Notes: generated by a model not told the origin, from the sequence alone. A DNA stretch of 64,000 nt from CAZPUS01 sp964589825 (GCA_964589825.1 CAZPUS010000010.1:1-64000); one strand, 5' to 3'. Counted from the stretch's first letter, positions 1 to 9,818 are shown. Made by a program: numbers and translations.

Positions 1-36
1 GCAGCAGATTTCGCGAACAAAACCGCTCAATTTACG
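1..36 (+). repeat. Right end of a dispersed palindromic repeat (copy D)
   Basis: These 36 bases match the end of the repeat embedded at 14028-14097 (opposite strand) with only three differences, and match the right ends of the full copies at 25797-25957 and 27329-27488 more loosely. The rest of this copy would lie to the left of the window. The stretch between it and the gene at 105 is T-rich, with a possible -10 (TATAAA at 83-88) but no good -35. Confidence 0.7.
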
Positions 37-104
37 TTTGAGCATCTTTTTATTTATCTTTTTTTGGTTCACATTATCTTGCTATAAAGGTTTTCCGTAC
101 TGTT

Positions 105-2492
105 ATGGAAGCAGTAAAAGCATACTACTACCGCTACTTACGATATTTTCTCGCTAAAGAAAGCGCAACCGCTACCACCTACGATAAATACCTTGCGCTC
201 TGTTATGCGGTACGAAGCATGCTGGTTGACGGATGGATCGAGACGCAGCGCAAGTACCACAAATACCATATGCGCCGGGTCTACTTTATCTCCACCGAAT
301 ACCTGCTGGGGAAACGACTGCAGGAAAACATAATTAATCTGGGCATCGAAAACAACCTGCAAAAAGCAGCGCGAGAGCTGGGATTTTCTCTGGAAGAAAT
401 CTACGATCAGGAAGACGAACTGGCACTCGGTAACGGCAGAGAAGCACGGCTTGCCGCAAGCTTTCAGGAAGCTATGGCCACCATGAATATCTCCGCAACC
501 TCTTATGGGCTTCGCTACGACTATGGCCAGTTCAGGCAGGTAATTACCAACCACACCCAGAAGGAAGAACCGTACGATCTGCTGCACAAAGGCCACCCCT
601 GGGAAATTATCCGTCCCGAATACTCCTGCAAAATCACCTATCCGGGAAACTCAAAAAACCCCGATGATGCAATAGACGACACCTCCCCCCACCTTGGCAA
701 AGAGCGTTTGTATGCAGTTCCCTACGATATCCCGATGGTTGGTTACCGCAACGGTATTGTGAACAACCTGCGTCTTTGGTCCTCCCGTGAAGCGGAAATT
801 TTTCCCCCTGAATATGGCAGTCATCAGGATTATGTCCGGGCCTGTATGGAAATCAACGAATCAGGGAAAGTCAGCAGTATCCTTTTCCCGGACGAAGATA
901 TCCACCGCGCCACGCAGTTACGGCTCAAGCAGCGCTATTTCCTCGTCAGTGCCTCTCTTCAGGATATACTGCGTCGGTTCAAACGCTATAACCGGGACCT
1001 GCACACCATTTCAACACAGGTCGTTATTCATATCCACGGTCTTCAGTGCGCAATCGCGATCCCCGAGATGGTGCGGCTTCTGACAAAAAAAGAAGGGGTT
1101 ACGTGGGAAGAGGCTTGGAAACTTACCCGAGAGATATTTATATTCACCAGCTATGCTATGGAGTCGAAACCGGTCGAAAGCTGGCCGGAGTACCTGATGA
1201 AACAGGTATTTCCGGACTGTCTTTCCATAATATACCAGATAGAAGAGTATTTAAAATCACAGGTCAATGCAGAACAATACCGACAATTTCCGCTGATAGA
1301 AGACGGCTTGGTTCGGCGCATCCGAATGGATACGCTTGCTGCTCTCGGTGCATACTCGATCAACGAGCCGGTTTCCTACATTAAAAATCAGATGGAGCGC
1401 GCCTACCCGAATCTCAAAGAACCGGATACAACTCAGTTTTCCTCAATAAGCGCGGGCGTCTCTCATCGACGATGGATCATGACCGCAAACACCCCGCTTT
1501 CAGGTATGATATCCGAGTTGATCGGACACGAATGGATCACCCGCCCTCAACAGCTGCTCAAACTTAAAGACCATATCGATGATGAAGAACTGCTTTTTAA
1601 ATTCAATGATTTACGCCTTATCGCAAAACAGAAGCTTGCCGGCGTCATCGCAAAGCAATTCGGCATTTCCATCGACCCTTCGTCATTGTTCGACGTACAT
1701 ACGACCAGGATCAATCTTTACAAACGCCAACTACTGCAGCTGTTTCACATCCTTGATGTATACTGCAGGGCCAAAAATGGAGAACCTGTCCCAACACAAA
1801 AACGGGTACACATTTTTTCCGGCAAGGCGACTCATACCGATTATCTCGCCAAGCAAATTCTCATGCTTATCAACCTCACCGCAGAACTCGTAAACAACGA
1901 CCCGAAACTCGACGATATAATGAAGGTTGTCTTTATCCCCGGTTTCTCGATGACATGGGCAGCAGAGTTGATACCCGCAACCGACATCTATGAATCTCTC
2001 GGTCTTCCCGGCGTTGAAAACTCACCCACAACATGCCTGAAATATGCGTTTAACGGAGCACTTCTGGTAGGAAGTAAAACCAGGACCCTTAACGAAGTTG
2101 AAAAAAATGTCGGCCCGCAGCATTCGTTTCTGTTCGGTACCGCACATCAAAAGGGTTCGGATAAGAATGATTATTCGCCTGCAGAATTGATCAAGAAATC
2201 ACCCTCCCTGAAGCGAATTGTAACAACTATAGAACAATGTTTGTGTAAAAAATCGAATAACGATTATCTGAAACCACTTCTTGCCTCGTTCAGAGATACC
2301 GACAATGCACGAATCATGTACGATTTCGAGGACTATTTACACACCCAGCAGAAAATAGACTCGCTTTATTCCGACAGTACACAATGGGCCCAAAAATGTC
2401 TGTGCACAATCGCCGGTTTTGGTCATTTTTCCACCGATCGCGTTATCGGAGAATATGCATCCCGGTTATGGAGGTTACCGGATTATGAATAA
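105..2492 (+). CDS. Glycogen phosphorylase-like protein with degraded active site (probable pseudoenzyme)
   Basis: At 795 residues it has the full length of GT35 glycogen/maltodextrin phosphorylases and aligns along its whole length. The scaffold is well kept (RRVYFISTEYLLG at 57-69, LRLKQRYFLVSASLQDILRRF-like region at 272-292, YKRQLL at 539-544). Nearly every invariant catalytic loop is altered: LGNGGLGR is LGNGREAR (108-115), NDTHP is HGLQC (311-315), TNHT is TSYA (348-351), TNGVTPRRW is SAGVSHRRW (449-457), KRIHEYKRQ is TRINLYKRQ (534-542), and EASGTGNMK is ENSPTTCLK (638-646). The PLP lysine (K646) is still present. Family knowledge says these loops bind glucose, phosphate and PLP, so I infer loss of phosphorolysis and perhaps a binding or regulatory role. 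The stop overlaps the enzyme I start by 8 nt. There is no strong Shine-Dalgarno sequence before the ATG. Confidence 0.85.
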   Translation: MEAVKAYYYRYLRYFLAKESATATTYDKYLALCYAVRSMLVDGWIETQRKYHKYHMRRVYFISTEYLLGKRLQENIINLGIENNLQKAARELGFSLEEIYDQEDELALGNGREARLAASFQEAMATMNISATSYGLRYDYGQFRQVITNHTQKEEPYDLLHKGHPWEIIRPEYSCKITYPGNSKNPDDAIDDTSPHLGKERLYAVPYDIPMVGYRNGIVNNLRLWSSREAEIFPPEYGSHQDYVRACMEINESGKVSSILFPDEDIHRATQLRLKQRYFLVSASLQDILRRFKRYNRDLHTISTQVVIHIHGLQCAIAIPEMVRLLTKKEGVTWEEAWKLTREIFIFTSYAMESKPVESWPEYLMKQVFPDCLSIIYQIEEYLKSQVNAEQYRQFPLIEDGLVRRIRMDTLAALGAYSINEPVSYIKNQMERAYPNLKEPDTTQFSSISAGVSHRRWIMTANTPLSGMISELIGHEWITRPQQLLKLKDHIDDEELLFKFNDLRLIAKQKLAGVIAKQFGISIDPSSLFDVHTTRINLYKRQLLQLFHILDVYCRAKNGEPVPTQKRVHIFSGKATHTDYLAKQILMLINLTAELVNNDPKLDDIMKVVFIPGFSMTWAAELIPATDIYESLGLPGVENSPTTCLKYAFNGALLVGSKTRTLNEVEKNVGPQHSFLFGTAHQKGSDKNDYSPAELIKKSPSLKRIVTTIEQCLCKKSNNDYLKPLLASFRDTDNARIMYDFEDYLHTQQKIDSLYSDSTQWAQKCLCTIAGFGHFSTDRVIGEYASRLWRLPDYE

Positions 2493-4221
2493 AATGAAAA
2501 CACTCACTGGAATCAGCGTGGTACCCGGGAAAGGGGTAGGAGCTGCTTTTTTTGTTGGTCGCGCGCTCAAAGATACAAACGTGGTAACCATTCCTCGTCA
2601 GAATGTGGGTGATGAAATTATGCGATTCAACGAAATCCGCGAGCAGGCAAAAAAAGAATACCATGAAATGATCCAGAATTCGGATTCCCATTCATTCGAC
2701 ACCTCGATTCTGCACATTTATATTCATATTCTCGACGATCCCGCATTTATCGGACAGGTTATGGATTCCATCTCAGGGAAACTCTATGATGTCAAGACTG
2801 CGATTCGTCTGGTATCCAACGACTTTATTAAACGATTCAATGCGGCAGGAACGTCATATTTCAAGGAACGAAGCAGCGACATGGTGGAGATATGCGAAAA
2901 GCTTATCTCCGCCACCAATGCCGACGACGGACGCGCCAAAGGATTTCCGGAACCGGTCGTACTTATCGTGCCGCGCATGTTCTCACCGTCCGACATTCTT
3001 GCGTACGACAGATCGAAGGTAAGGGCGATCGTCACGGCAGGAGGCGGTAAAACGTCCCACGGAGCTATTCTGGCCCGTTCCTATTCTATCCCGTTGATTT
3101 CGGGTATAAAGAACATCGCTGAACAGATTCTGCCCAACCAGCAGGTTTATGTGGATGCGGATGAAGGTAAAGCCTATCTCAATCCCACTCAGAAAACAGA
3201 AAAAATGTTCAAAATCGCAAAGAAAGTCAACGCGCGTTATAAAAATTTAAAGAATAAATGGGATCGCCCCGCCTATACAAAAGATGGAATAAACGTAAAG
3301 GTCTTTGCGAATGTTTCCTTACCGGACGATGTCGATGTCGCCAATGAATACGGCTCTGACGGCATCGGACTGGTACGTACCGAATACCTTCTCTCCAACC
3401 GGAAAAAATTCCCTGAACATAAAATTCAGTATGAGTACTATAAGGGGATTTTTGATAAAAACGGTAAAAAGCCTATTACCATACGACTTATGGATATCGG
3501 TGGCGACAAAACACCTGATTTTTTCGATATGCCACGTGAATACAATCCATTTATGGGCTGGCGGGGTGTCCGGATTTTCCACGAACATCCCGAATTCCTC
3601 GAAAGCCAGGTGACCGCGATTATGGAGGCGGGAAAAAACAAAGACTACTCGATAATGGTACCCATGATTACCACGCGCGATGAGTGGACAGAAAGCAAAA
3701 CCCGTATCACAGACGTTGCGAAAAAACAGCACCAACCAATGCCAAAGGTCGGTGCACTGCTAGAGGTGCCACTTGCAGTACTCGAAATCGAAAGCTTTCT
3801 GCGGGATATGGATTTTGCATCCATTGGAACCAATGACCTTATACAGTACCTTAGCGCTGCTGACCGCAACAACTCGAAAGTCAACTTCCTCTACAACCCG
3901 ATCGAACCCGCATTTTTGCGAATCGTACGTACCGCAATCGCAAAATCGGGCAGCTACAGCAAACCGATATCGCTGTGTGGAGAAATGGCGGGCGATCCCA
4001 AATATACGGCACTCCTTCTTGGTCTCGGCCTGCGGCGCTTCAGTGTTATACCAAAGAATATCCCCATCATCAAGGAACTTATCTCCCATATCAGCTTCCG
4101 GGAAGCTTCCGAGCACGTGTCTCATTCTGATGCAGTCACATCGACCAAGGATATATCTTCATGGCTGGAAGACTTTAACTATCAGCTTTTCGGAGATCTT
4201 ATCGATTCATTGCAGGCATAA
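2485..4221 (+). CDS. ptsI: PTS enzyme I (phosphoenolpyruvate-protein phosphotransferase)
   Basis: Transfers phosphate from PEP to HPr or an NPr-like carrier in the cytoplasm. The start is ATG 2485, preceded by GGAGG ten bases upstream; this gives 578 residues, the usual length. The N-terminal carrier-binding domain is followed by the swivelling phosphohistidine domain with GGGKTSHGAI (active His about 192), then the PEP-binding barrel with LMDIGGDK, GWRGVRIF, SIGTNDLIQY and SLCGEMAGDP (Cys about 498). All catalytic residues seem intact. It overlaps the degraded phosphorylase by 8 nt, so the two are almost certainly translationally coupled. No sugar-specific EIIB/EIIC or HPr gene is in the window; a PtsN-like EIIA is at 13 kb, which suggests a regulatory rather than sugar-transporting PTS (inference). 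Confidence 0.95.
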   Translation: MNKMKTLTGISVVPGKGVGAAFFVGRALKDTNVVTIPRQNVGDEIMRFNEIREQAKKEYHEMIQNSDSHSFDTSILHIYIHILDDPAFIGQVMDSISGKLYDVKTAIRLVSNDFIKRFNAAGTSYFKERSSDMVEICEKLISATNADDGRAKGFPEPVVLIVPRMFSPSDILAYDRSKVRAIVTAGGGKTSHGAILARSYSIPLISGIKNIAEQILPNQQVYVDADEGKAYLNPTQKTEKMFKIAKKVNARYKNLKNKWDRPAYTKDGINVKVFANVSLPDDVDVANEYGSDGIGLVRTEYLLSNRKKFPEHKIQYEYYKGIFDKNGKKPITIRLMDIGGDKTPDFFDMPREYNPFMGWRGVRIFHEHPEFLESQVTAIMEAGKNKDYSIMVPMITTRDEWTESKTRITDVAKKQHQPMPKVGALLEVPLAVLEIESFLRDMDFASIGTNDLIQYLSAADRNNSKVNFLYNPIEPAFLRIVRTAIAKSGSYSKPISLCGEMAGDPKYTALLLGLGLRRFSVIPKNIPIIKELISHISFREASEHVSHSDAVTSTKDISSWLEDFNYQLFGDLIDSLQA

Positions 4222-4231
4222 AAAGAAATCC

Positions 4232-5059
4232 TCAGTTTCCCTTTCTCATATGCGCCGCAACGATGGCAAAATGATACCCGCATGCCTGTTGTACATACGA
4301 CGGTCGATGTCTACCCTCGCCCTCCCTGTAGATATGTGGTATGTCACGTGTCAGCAGTAACTCATGTAATGCACGATTCTGGAAGTTGGCAAGACGATCC
4401 TTATTCCCACAGTCGATAATCATGAGGGCATCGGTTGCAATTGCATGATGCATTGCGAGCGTATCGATGCGGTAGCGCTGCCATCGCGATGCGTGCAAGG
4501 TGTAATCACCCAGGATATCCTCCAGATTCCACTTATCATAATGCGCCGATGGATCGATGATTCCACTGATACTGCCGACCGCGCCAAAAACATCCTGATG
4601 TCGCATAAACAACCTCAACGCACCATAACCACCCATACTGCTGCCGATTATCGCACGTGAATCCACCCGCGGATCGGTACTGTAGTTCGAATCGATCCAC
4701 GGTACCACTTCATCTACCATATACGATTCAAACCTGCTTTCACTTTTTATCGGGCTGTCGATATACCACGAATTCCCGCCCTGAGGACATACAAACACAA
4801 CCCCGTATCGATCCGCATATTCTCCCAGGTTGACAAGCGAGGGCCAGAACCCGGCATCTCTGCCCCAGCCGTGAAGCAGATATATCACGTTATACCGTTG
4901 TGTATCATTCGCTTCGTATGCATCGGGAAGCACGACAATCGCCCTGCAGCAACGCTGTATGTGCCTGCTCGGAATAGTGACCGTGTGCTTCTCACCCGCG
5001 ACTGTAATCCCCGCCAAATTTGCCAACAACATGACCGAATACACGATTCGTATACTCAT
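4232..5059 (-). CDS. Secreted esterase of the esterase D / putative esterase family
   Basis: An alpha/beta hydrolase of 275 residues. A signal peptide begins at MSIRIVYSVMLL, and this ATG at 5059 has an AAGAGAG ribosome site; an upstream in-frame extension to 5107 reads through a run of ten G and is unlikely. The oxyanion region is YLLHGWGRD, the nucleophile elbow is GSSMGGYGALR, and the catalytic His is probably in GRHRPSY near the C-terminus. The family includes feruloyl/acetyl-xylan esterases and S-formylglutathione hydrolases; with a signal peptide, a polysaccharide-linked ester substrate is plausible but unproven. It is convergent with ptsI, with 10 nt between stops. Confidence 0.85.
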   Translation of the reverse strand: MSIRIVYSVMLLANLAGITVAGEKHTVTIPSRHIQRCCRAIVVLPDAYEANDTQRYNVIYLLHGWGRDAGFWPSLVNLGEYADRYGVVFVCPQGGNSWYIDSPIKSESRFESYMVDEVVPWIDSNYSTDPRVDSRAIIGSSMGGYGALRLFMRHQDVFGAVGSISGIIDPSAHYDKWNLEDILGDYTLHASRWQRYRIDTLAMHHAIATDALMIIDCGNKDRLANFQNRALHELLLTRDIPHIYREGEGRHRPSYVQQACGYHFAIVAAHMRKGN

Positions 5060-5473
5060 ACGTACTCTCTTTGCTTGTGTCACCCCCCCCCCGCGGGTGC
5101 TTCCCACGCGACGTTTTCAGCACCGCAGTCTCCCATATCATATTAACTTCCAACGCGTCATAAAGTATACAACATGGTCCGCAATAATAGCAACACACGA
5201 GTTTATACGCACAATTGTTTTCGTAATGTTCCTTTTTGCTATGAGGCGCTCTTCACCATATGAAATTATCAATGCATTGCCTTGCGACACATAGGGGACA
5301 ATAATGATCTCTCGTGTGTGCCTGTTTACCGGATCGCTCTTTGACTCTTACCGCTTTTCCCCGTGATACAAAAACGAACGTTTTACATAATCCCGAGAGT
5401 AATGAAGGAGTGAACGAACAGCACTATGAACCTGAGGTAACTAAGTAAGTATAACAGAAAGCCCCTTATAGGA
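5060..5473. other. Intergenic region with a C10 homopolymer
   Basis: This 414-nt stretch separates the esterase from the end of the efflux operon. On the esterase coding strand it starts with its ribosome site and a run of ten G (plus-strand C 5083-5092) lying 24-33 nt before the start codon. I see no RNA gene, no convincing ORF and no clear terminator for the upstream efflux operon. Confidence 0.5.
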
Positions 5474-6730
5474 TTACTCATAGCGAAGCGCGGTAATAGG
5501 ATTCATTCGAGCCGCCTTGAGTGCGGGATAGAGACCGAAAGCGACGCCCATGGCAATGATAATAACCGCCACCCACAGCATATGCGTGATAAGCAAAGTG
5601 GGAATTATCGATCCGTCGGTCGCTTTCTTTATTGCCTCTTTAAAAAACAGCGGCGTACTACCCAGCACGGTGCCCAGAATTCCTCCGAGTAGACTCAGCG
5701 TCACGGTTTCCGCAATAAACTGGATGAATATCTGAAACGTGCGCGCACCCAGCGCCTTGCGGATGCCGATCTCCTTTATCCGCTCGGAGACGCTGGATAG
5801 CATAACGTTCATGATACTTAACCCGCCCACGGTAAGCATAATGGCTGAAATCACTGCCATGAGTTTCTGCAGGTTGGTGAACATGCGCTGCCACTGCTCT
5901 ATTCCCCGCGCAAAATGATAGTGGAAATCCTGCGCTCCGCGATGGCGCGAGGAGAGCGTACGGACCACAGCCGCAATCTGCGACTGCATGCGGGAAGGTT
6001 CGCGCATCTCTACACGCATACCACCCGGATCGGGATCAAAACCGGTACTGTATTTCTGCAGGGTTTTCAGGGGCATGATCACCGAGCGGCGCAAATACCA
6101 CGGCACGTATTCCATGCCTCCCTCGCCGTATATCCCTATGACCTCGTATGTCTCGTTTTTGTAAATGATGTAACGACCCAGGATATCGATTCTCTCGTGC
6201 ATGCGTCTTTCAATGCGCTCGTATACCCGCCAGGAAAGGACCAAGACCTTTTCGCCCCGTTCGAATTCCCGGAGGCTGGGCCAGCGTCCCCGGGTGATAC
6301 GTATAAAACGCATCTCATCCTGCAATGTCTCGTGTGACATACCGATTATCCGGCTGTGCTGGTCTGTATGACCGAGCTGGATACGACCGCGACGCATGAT
6401 TGACTCCTTGACATAATGTACTGCGTCGCTGGTGTCCTTCAGATATGGCCCGTCCGAAAGGCGCAGCCCTGGCGAACGGCTCCAGGCCACACGTTCTTCG
6501 GGCTCCGGAGATCCTTTCGCGAAAAACACGGCCGTCCCCACCCACCGCCCGATACGCTGATTCAGAAAAACTTCGATGCCGCCTATCAGGGTAAGCATGG
6601 TAACCAGCGCTGCGCAGCCAAGCATGATACCGGATACCGAGAGCGTACTGCGAAGCAGATGGGTACGCATTTCCACGATACCGGTCCGTATGCCGACGCC
6701 TACCGATTTGACAATGTCGATGAGTATCAT
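5474..6730 (-). CDS. MacB-type ABC transporter permease (second)
   Basis: A 418-residue FtsX/MacB permease: an N-terminal membrane segment (about 25-50), a large periplasmic MacB_PCD domain, and three C-terminal membrane segments with the family motif SERIKEIGIRKALGA. The protein ends in PALKAARMNPITALRYE, the usual MacB terminus. It is the last gene of a five-gene minus-strand operon (TolC, adaptor, ATPase, permease, permease), 16 nt after the first permease. Two different permeases suggest a heterodimer with one shared ATPase. The substrate cannot be read from sequence; known MacB systems export macrolides, peptides or lipid-like molecules. Confidence 0.9.
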   Translation of the reverse strand: MILIDIVKSVGVGIRTGIVEMRTHLLRSTLSVSGIMLGCAALVTMLTLIGGIEVFLNQRIGRWVGTAVFFAKGSPEPEERVAWSRSPGLRLSDGPYLKDTSDAVHYVKESIMRRGRIQLGHTDQHSRIIGMSHETLQDEMRFIRITRGRWPSLREFERGEKVLVLSWRVYERIERRMHERIDILGRYIIYKNETYEVIGIYGEGGMEYVPWYLRRSVIMPLKTLQKYSTGFDPDPGGMRVEMREPSRMQSQIAAVVRTLSSRHRGAQDFHYHFARGIEQWQRMFTNLQKLMAVISAIMLTVGGLSIMNVMLSSVSERIKEIGIRKALGARTFQIFIQFIAETVTLSLLGGILGTVLGSTPLFFKEAIKKATDGSIIPTLLITHMLWVAVIIIAMGVAFGLYPALKAARMNPITALRYE

Positions 6731-6746
6731 GATGAATTATTCATGA

Positions 6747-7976
6747 TCAGTGCTGCAACGCACTAATCGGATGCATACGCGCAGCCTGCAGTGAAGGAGC
6801 AAAGCCGCTTGCGAGGCCTGTAAGAAGAGTGAACAGGAATGCGATTACAAAATCATTGCCCGTTACCACCGGGGTAAACGGGAAGGTGTTGTCGGGCAGC
6901 ATTTGCAGAATCACACCGGCAGAGAGGCCGGGAATGCCTCCCACACAGCATACCAGTATGGCTTCGCTGATAAACTGTATAAAAATATCGGCGTTTTTTG
7001 CTCCCAGTGCCTTGCGAATACCAATCTCCCTGATACGATCGTCGATGGTGGCGAACATGATATTCATTATGCTGACCGCACCGATGACCAGCGAGATGAT
7101 CGCAATTGCCAGAAGCAGAACCCGCAGGCCGGTTTGTGTTTGCTGCTGCCGGGCAATTTCCTCTGCGTTGATTTCCAGCTCGAAATCCGTGGCTCCCCGG
7201 TGCAGCGAGGAAAGAAAGAACGGTATTTCGCGTGTGGCACGATCTATCATCGCGGGATCGCTCAGCTGCAGAGCGATCTCGTCATAGATACCCGTGTTAC
7301 CCATAAAGCGTTTTTCATACACACTGTAAGGAATAAGACATTCTCGTGCCCGGGCCGAATGCATGCTCTGACTCGCAATAATGCCGATTACGGTAAAACT
7401 CAGATTACGAAAGGAGACCTCTTCTCCCACGAGTTCCCTTGCAGGACGATTCCAGAGCCGCTGTGCCACACGGGATCCGATCAGACACACGCAACGGGCG
7501 GCCTGCATATCCGCTTCGGTAAACCAGCGACCGTGCTCCATATCGTAATTGTACAGGTCGCGATGAACCGGTCCGTAGGCCTTCACCTGTGCGTGTGTGC
7601 GCTCATTTCCGGAGTAGAGCCGTTCCCAGTGCATATCTGCTTCTGGCAATATGCGTTGTATATAGCGCAGAGAGTCGGCAAGAATCCGTATGCTCCCTGC
7701 CGTAAGACCGGGAGAGCGTTGAAACGCGATCTCCTCGTGAATATCCGCAGGCTCGACCGGATGTATCTTGATGATGGAAAGCCCGCCCATCTCCTCGAGA
7801 TCCTTCTGCAGCTGACGATCCATACCACGCATAAAGGAAAGATTGCTCAGAAGCGCCGACACACCGAAAAAAAGCCCGAGCGAGGTGATAATAAAACGGC
7901 CGTAGTGGGTAAACACCTCCTTAACGCACAGGTTGCTGTTTGTAACAATCAATCGTCTCAGGGTACGGATATTCAT
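6747..7976 (-). CDS. MacB-type ABC transporter permease (first)
   Basis: A 409-residue FtsX/MacB permease with the same plan as its neighbour: membrane segment near 28-50, periplasmic domain, then three membrane segments, with DDRIREIGIRKALGAKNADIFIQF in the first cytoplasmic loop. Its ATG overlaps the stop of the ATPase gene in an ATGA arrangement, so the two are translationally coupled. It resembles the following permease clearly in the C-terminal third and much less in the periplasmic domain, consistent with an old duplication. Confidence 0.9.
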   Translation of the reverse strand: MNIRTLRRLIVTNSNLCVKEVFTHYGRFIITSLGLFFGVSALLSNLSFMRGMDRQLQKDLEEMGGLSIIKIHPVEPADIHEEIAFQRSPGLTAGSIRILADSLRYIQRILPEADMHWERLYSGNERTHAQVKAYGPVHRDLYNYDMEHGRWFTEADMQAARCVCLIGSRVAQRLWNRPARELVGEEVSFRNLSFTVIGIIASQSMHSARARECLIPYSVYEKRFMGNTGIYDEIALQLSDPAMIDRATREIPFFLSSLHRGATDFELEINAEEIARQQQTQTGLRVLLLAIAIISLVIGAVSIMNIMFATIDDRIREIGIRKALGAKNADIFIQFISEAILVCCVGGIPGLSAGVILQMLPDNTFPFTPVVTGNDFVIAFLFTLLTGLASGFAPSLQAARMHPISALQH

Positions 7977-8668
7977 GTGTGAATTTGTCCGTCTTCGAGA
8001 TGTATGATACGCTCGGCCCGTTGTGCCACATCGTCCTCATGAGTAACCATGACGATCGTGTTTCCATCCCGATGCAGTTCATCGAACACCGAAAGAATTT
8101 CCCCGGTGGTGGTGCTGTCAAGATTACCGGTAGGCTCATCCGCAAGAATGAGCGATGGCTGTTTGACGACCGCCCGCGCAATAGCCACACGCTGCTTCTG
8201 ACCGCCCGATATTTCGTTGGGCTTGTGTTTTGCACGCCCGGCCAAACCGAACTGTTCAATGATACGGCTTACGCGCTCGTTACGATCCCGTAATGGGATG
8301 TTGGCATAGATCAGGGGCAATGTAATGTTTTCGCGAATGTTAAGCTTAGGCAGCAAATTAAAATTCTGGAACACGAACCCGATTTCATAGTTGCGGATAT
8401 CCGCGAGCGCACCGCCCGACAGGGTGGAGACATCTGTACCCCGAAAAAAATACGCACCGCTTTCCGCCACATCGAGACACCCCAGGATGTTGAGCAGCGT
8501 CGACTTGCCGGAACCGCTGCGGCCCATGATCGCCACGTATTCTCCTTTTGCAACGCCAAGGCTTATATCCTGCAGCACACTGATACGCTGCGCCCCCAGC
8601 AGGTACCCCTTGGAAAGTGCCTGCGTTCGCAGTATTCCGGCATCCGAACGCATATCTCTTTTTTCCAT
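7973..8668 (-). CDS. ABC transporter ATP-binding protein (MacB/LolD type)
   Basis: A stand-alone nucleotide-binding subunit of 231 residues. Walker A is GRSGSGKST, the Q-loop is in GFVFQNFNLL, the signature is ISGGQKQRVAIARA, Walker B is LILADEPTGNLDS and the switch His is in VMVTHED. These sequences are typical of the LolD/MacB subfamily that powers mechanotransmission to the periplasm rather than transport through the membrane. It lies between the adaptor gene (10 nt upstream) and the first permease (4-nt overlap). Confidence 0.95.
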   Translation of the reverse strand: MEKRDMRSDAGILRTQALSKGYLLGAQRISVLQDISLGVAKGEYVAIMGRSGSGKSTLLNILGCLDVAESGAYFFRGTDVSTLSGGALADIRNYEIGFVFQNFNLLPKLNIRENITLPLIYANIPLRDRNERVSRIIEQFGLAGRAKHKPNEISGGQKQRVAIARAVVKQPSLILADEPTGNLDSTTTGEILSVFDELHRDGNTIVMVTHEDDVAQRAERIIHLEDGQIHT

Positions 8669-8678
8669 AACGACAGCC

Positions 8679-9818
8679 CTATTTCCCCTTTGGCCGGTTT
8701 ATATTTGGCTGCAGCTTCTTTTCTGCCGGGGCTCTGACGATCGAATCACCGACCGAAACGCCGTCAATTATCTCATAATAATGATAATCGGTGATACCCA
8801 GCGTCACTTTGCGTGGTCTCGGGCGTTTCTCTTGTCGCTTCGAATCATCTTCGCCAAAAGTATAGACCACCGCATCGTTTTTTCTCTTATGTACAAAATG
8901 ATACGGCACCGCGACCACATTCTCTTTTTCCTTCAACACAAAAGAAACCGTGACATTGATGCCCGGCACGATCCCCGGAATCAACGAGTCGATCCCGATC
9001 CGCACCTCAAAAGAGCCAAGATCACTGCCCGAACTTCGGTCCGCAAACGAGGAGACAAACGTGATAGCCCCTCTGATACGACGTTGCTCGTACGCCTGAG
9101 GGCTGATTATAACCGTCTGGCCGGTATCGAGATACACATAGTCCGCCTCACCCACGGTACAGACCACTTCCAGCTCATCCGTGTTGGCAATACTGGCTAT
9201 GGTGGTCCCCGCGTTAAAACCGGAGGTCGCCGATGTCACAATCTCTCCCTGCTCCACCGCCAATGCGGTGAGTATCCCGTTGATAGGCGCGGTAACCACC
9301 GTATTATCGAGCTGATCGGTTATGTCCTTGAGCTCAAGACGTTGTTTTTCGTATTCGATCCGGGCGAGTTCATATTGCGCACCGGCATCATCAATGCGCG
9401 TTCTGGAAACCGTACCGGTAGGCTCCAGCTTTTTTGCGTTTTCGAAGTCGCGTTTAGCAAGGTCGCTGCGTATACGCTGGCGACGTAGTTCGAGTTCAGC
9501 CCGTTTTTTCCGGTAACGCAGCCGTTCCGGATCGATGATAATAAGCGTGTCGCCCCTAAAAACCCTCTGTCCCTTTTTCACGTGCACTTCTTCCACCGGA
9601 CCACTGGCCTCAGACTTGATATCGACCTTTTCGACCGGCTTCACCGAACCCACCTGTGTAATCTCGTCCCGGATCGTGACGCGTTTGACAACCGCGGTCT
9701 CCCGCACCTCATCTTTCTCTTTTTTCCCGCTGCACTGCGCACAGACTGCCACGAAGAAGAGCAGGCTTACCCATACACGGCATCGTTGCATAAACGTTGT
9801 TTTCAGGCTAATATTCAT
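8679..9818 (-). CDS. Efflux periplasmic adaptor subunit (HlyD/MacA family)
   Basis: A 379-residue membrane fusion protein that bridges the permease complex and TolC. It has an N-terminal signal sequence ending near AVCAQCSGKK, which may be a lipoprotein signal although the lipobox is not classical. Next come the first lipoyl half (VDIKSEASGPVEEVHVKKGQ), a helical hairpin (about 105-160, charged and coiled-coil-like), the second lipoyl half (NTVVTAPINGIL), and beta-barrel and proximal domains. Its ATG overlaps the TolC stop by 4 nt. Confidence 0.9.
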   Translation of the reverse strand: MNISLKTTFMQRCRVWVSLLFFVAVCAQCSGKKEKDEVRETAVVKRVTIRDEITQVGSVKPVEKVDIKSEASGPVEEVHVKKGQRVFRGDTLIIIDPERLRYRKKRAELELRRQRIRSDLAKRDFENAKKLEPTGTVSRTRIDDAGAQYELARIEYEKQRLELKDITDQLDNTVVTAPINGILTALAVEQGEIVTSATSGFNAGTTIASIANTDELEVVCTVGEADYVYLDTGQTVIISPQAYEQRRIRGAITFVSSFADRSSGSDLGSFEVRIGIDSLIPGIVPGINVTVSFVLKEKENVVAVPYHFVHKRKNDAVVYTFGEDDSKRQEKRPRPRKVTLGITDYHYYEIIDGVSVGDSIVRAPAEKKLQPNINRPKGK

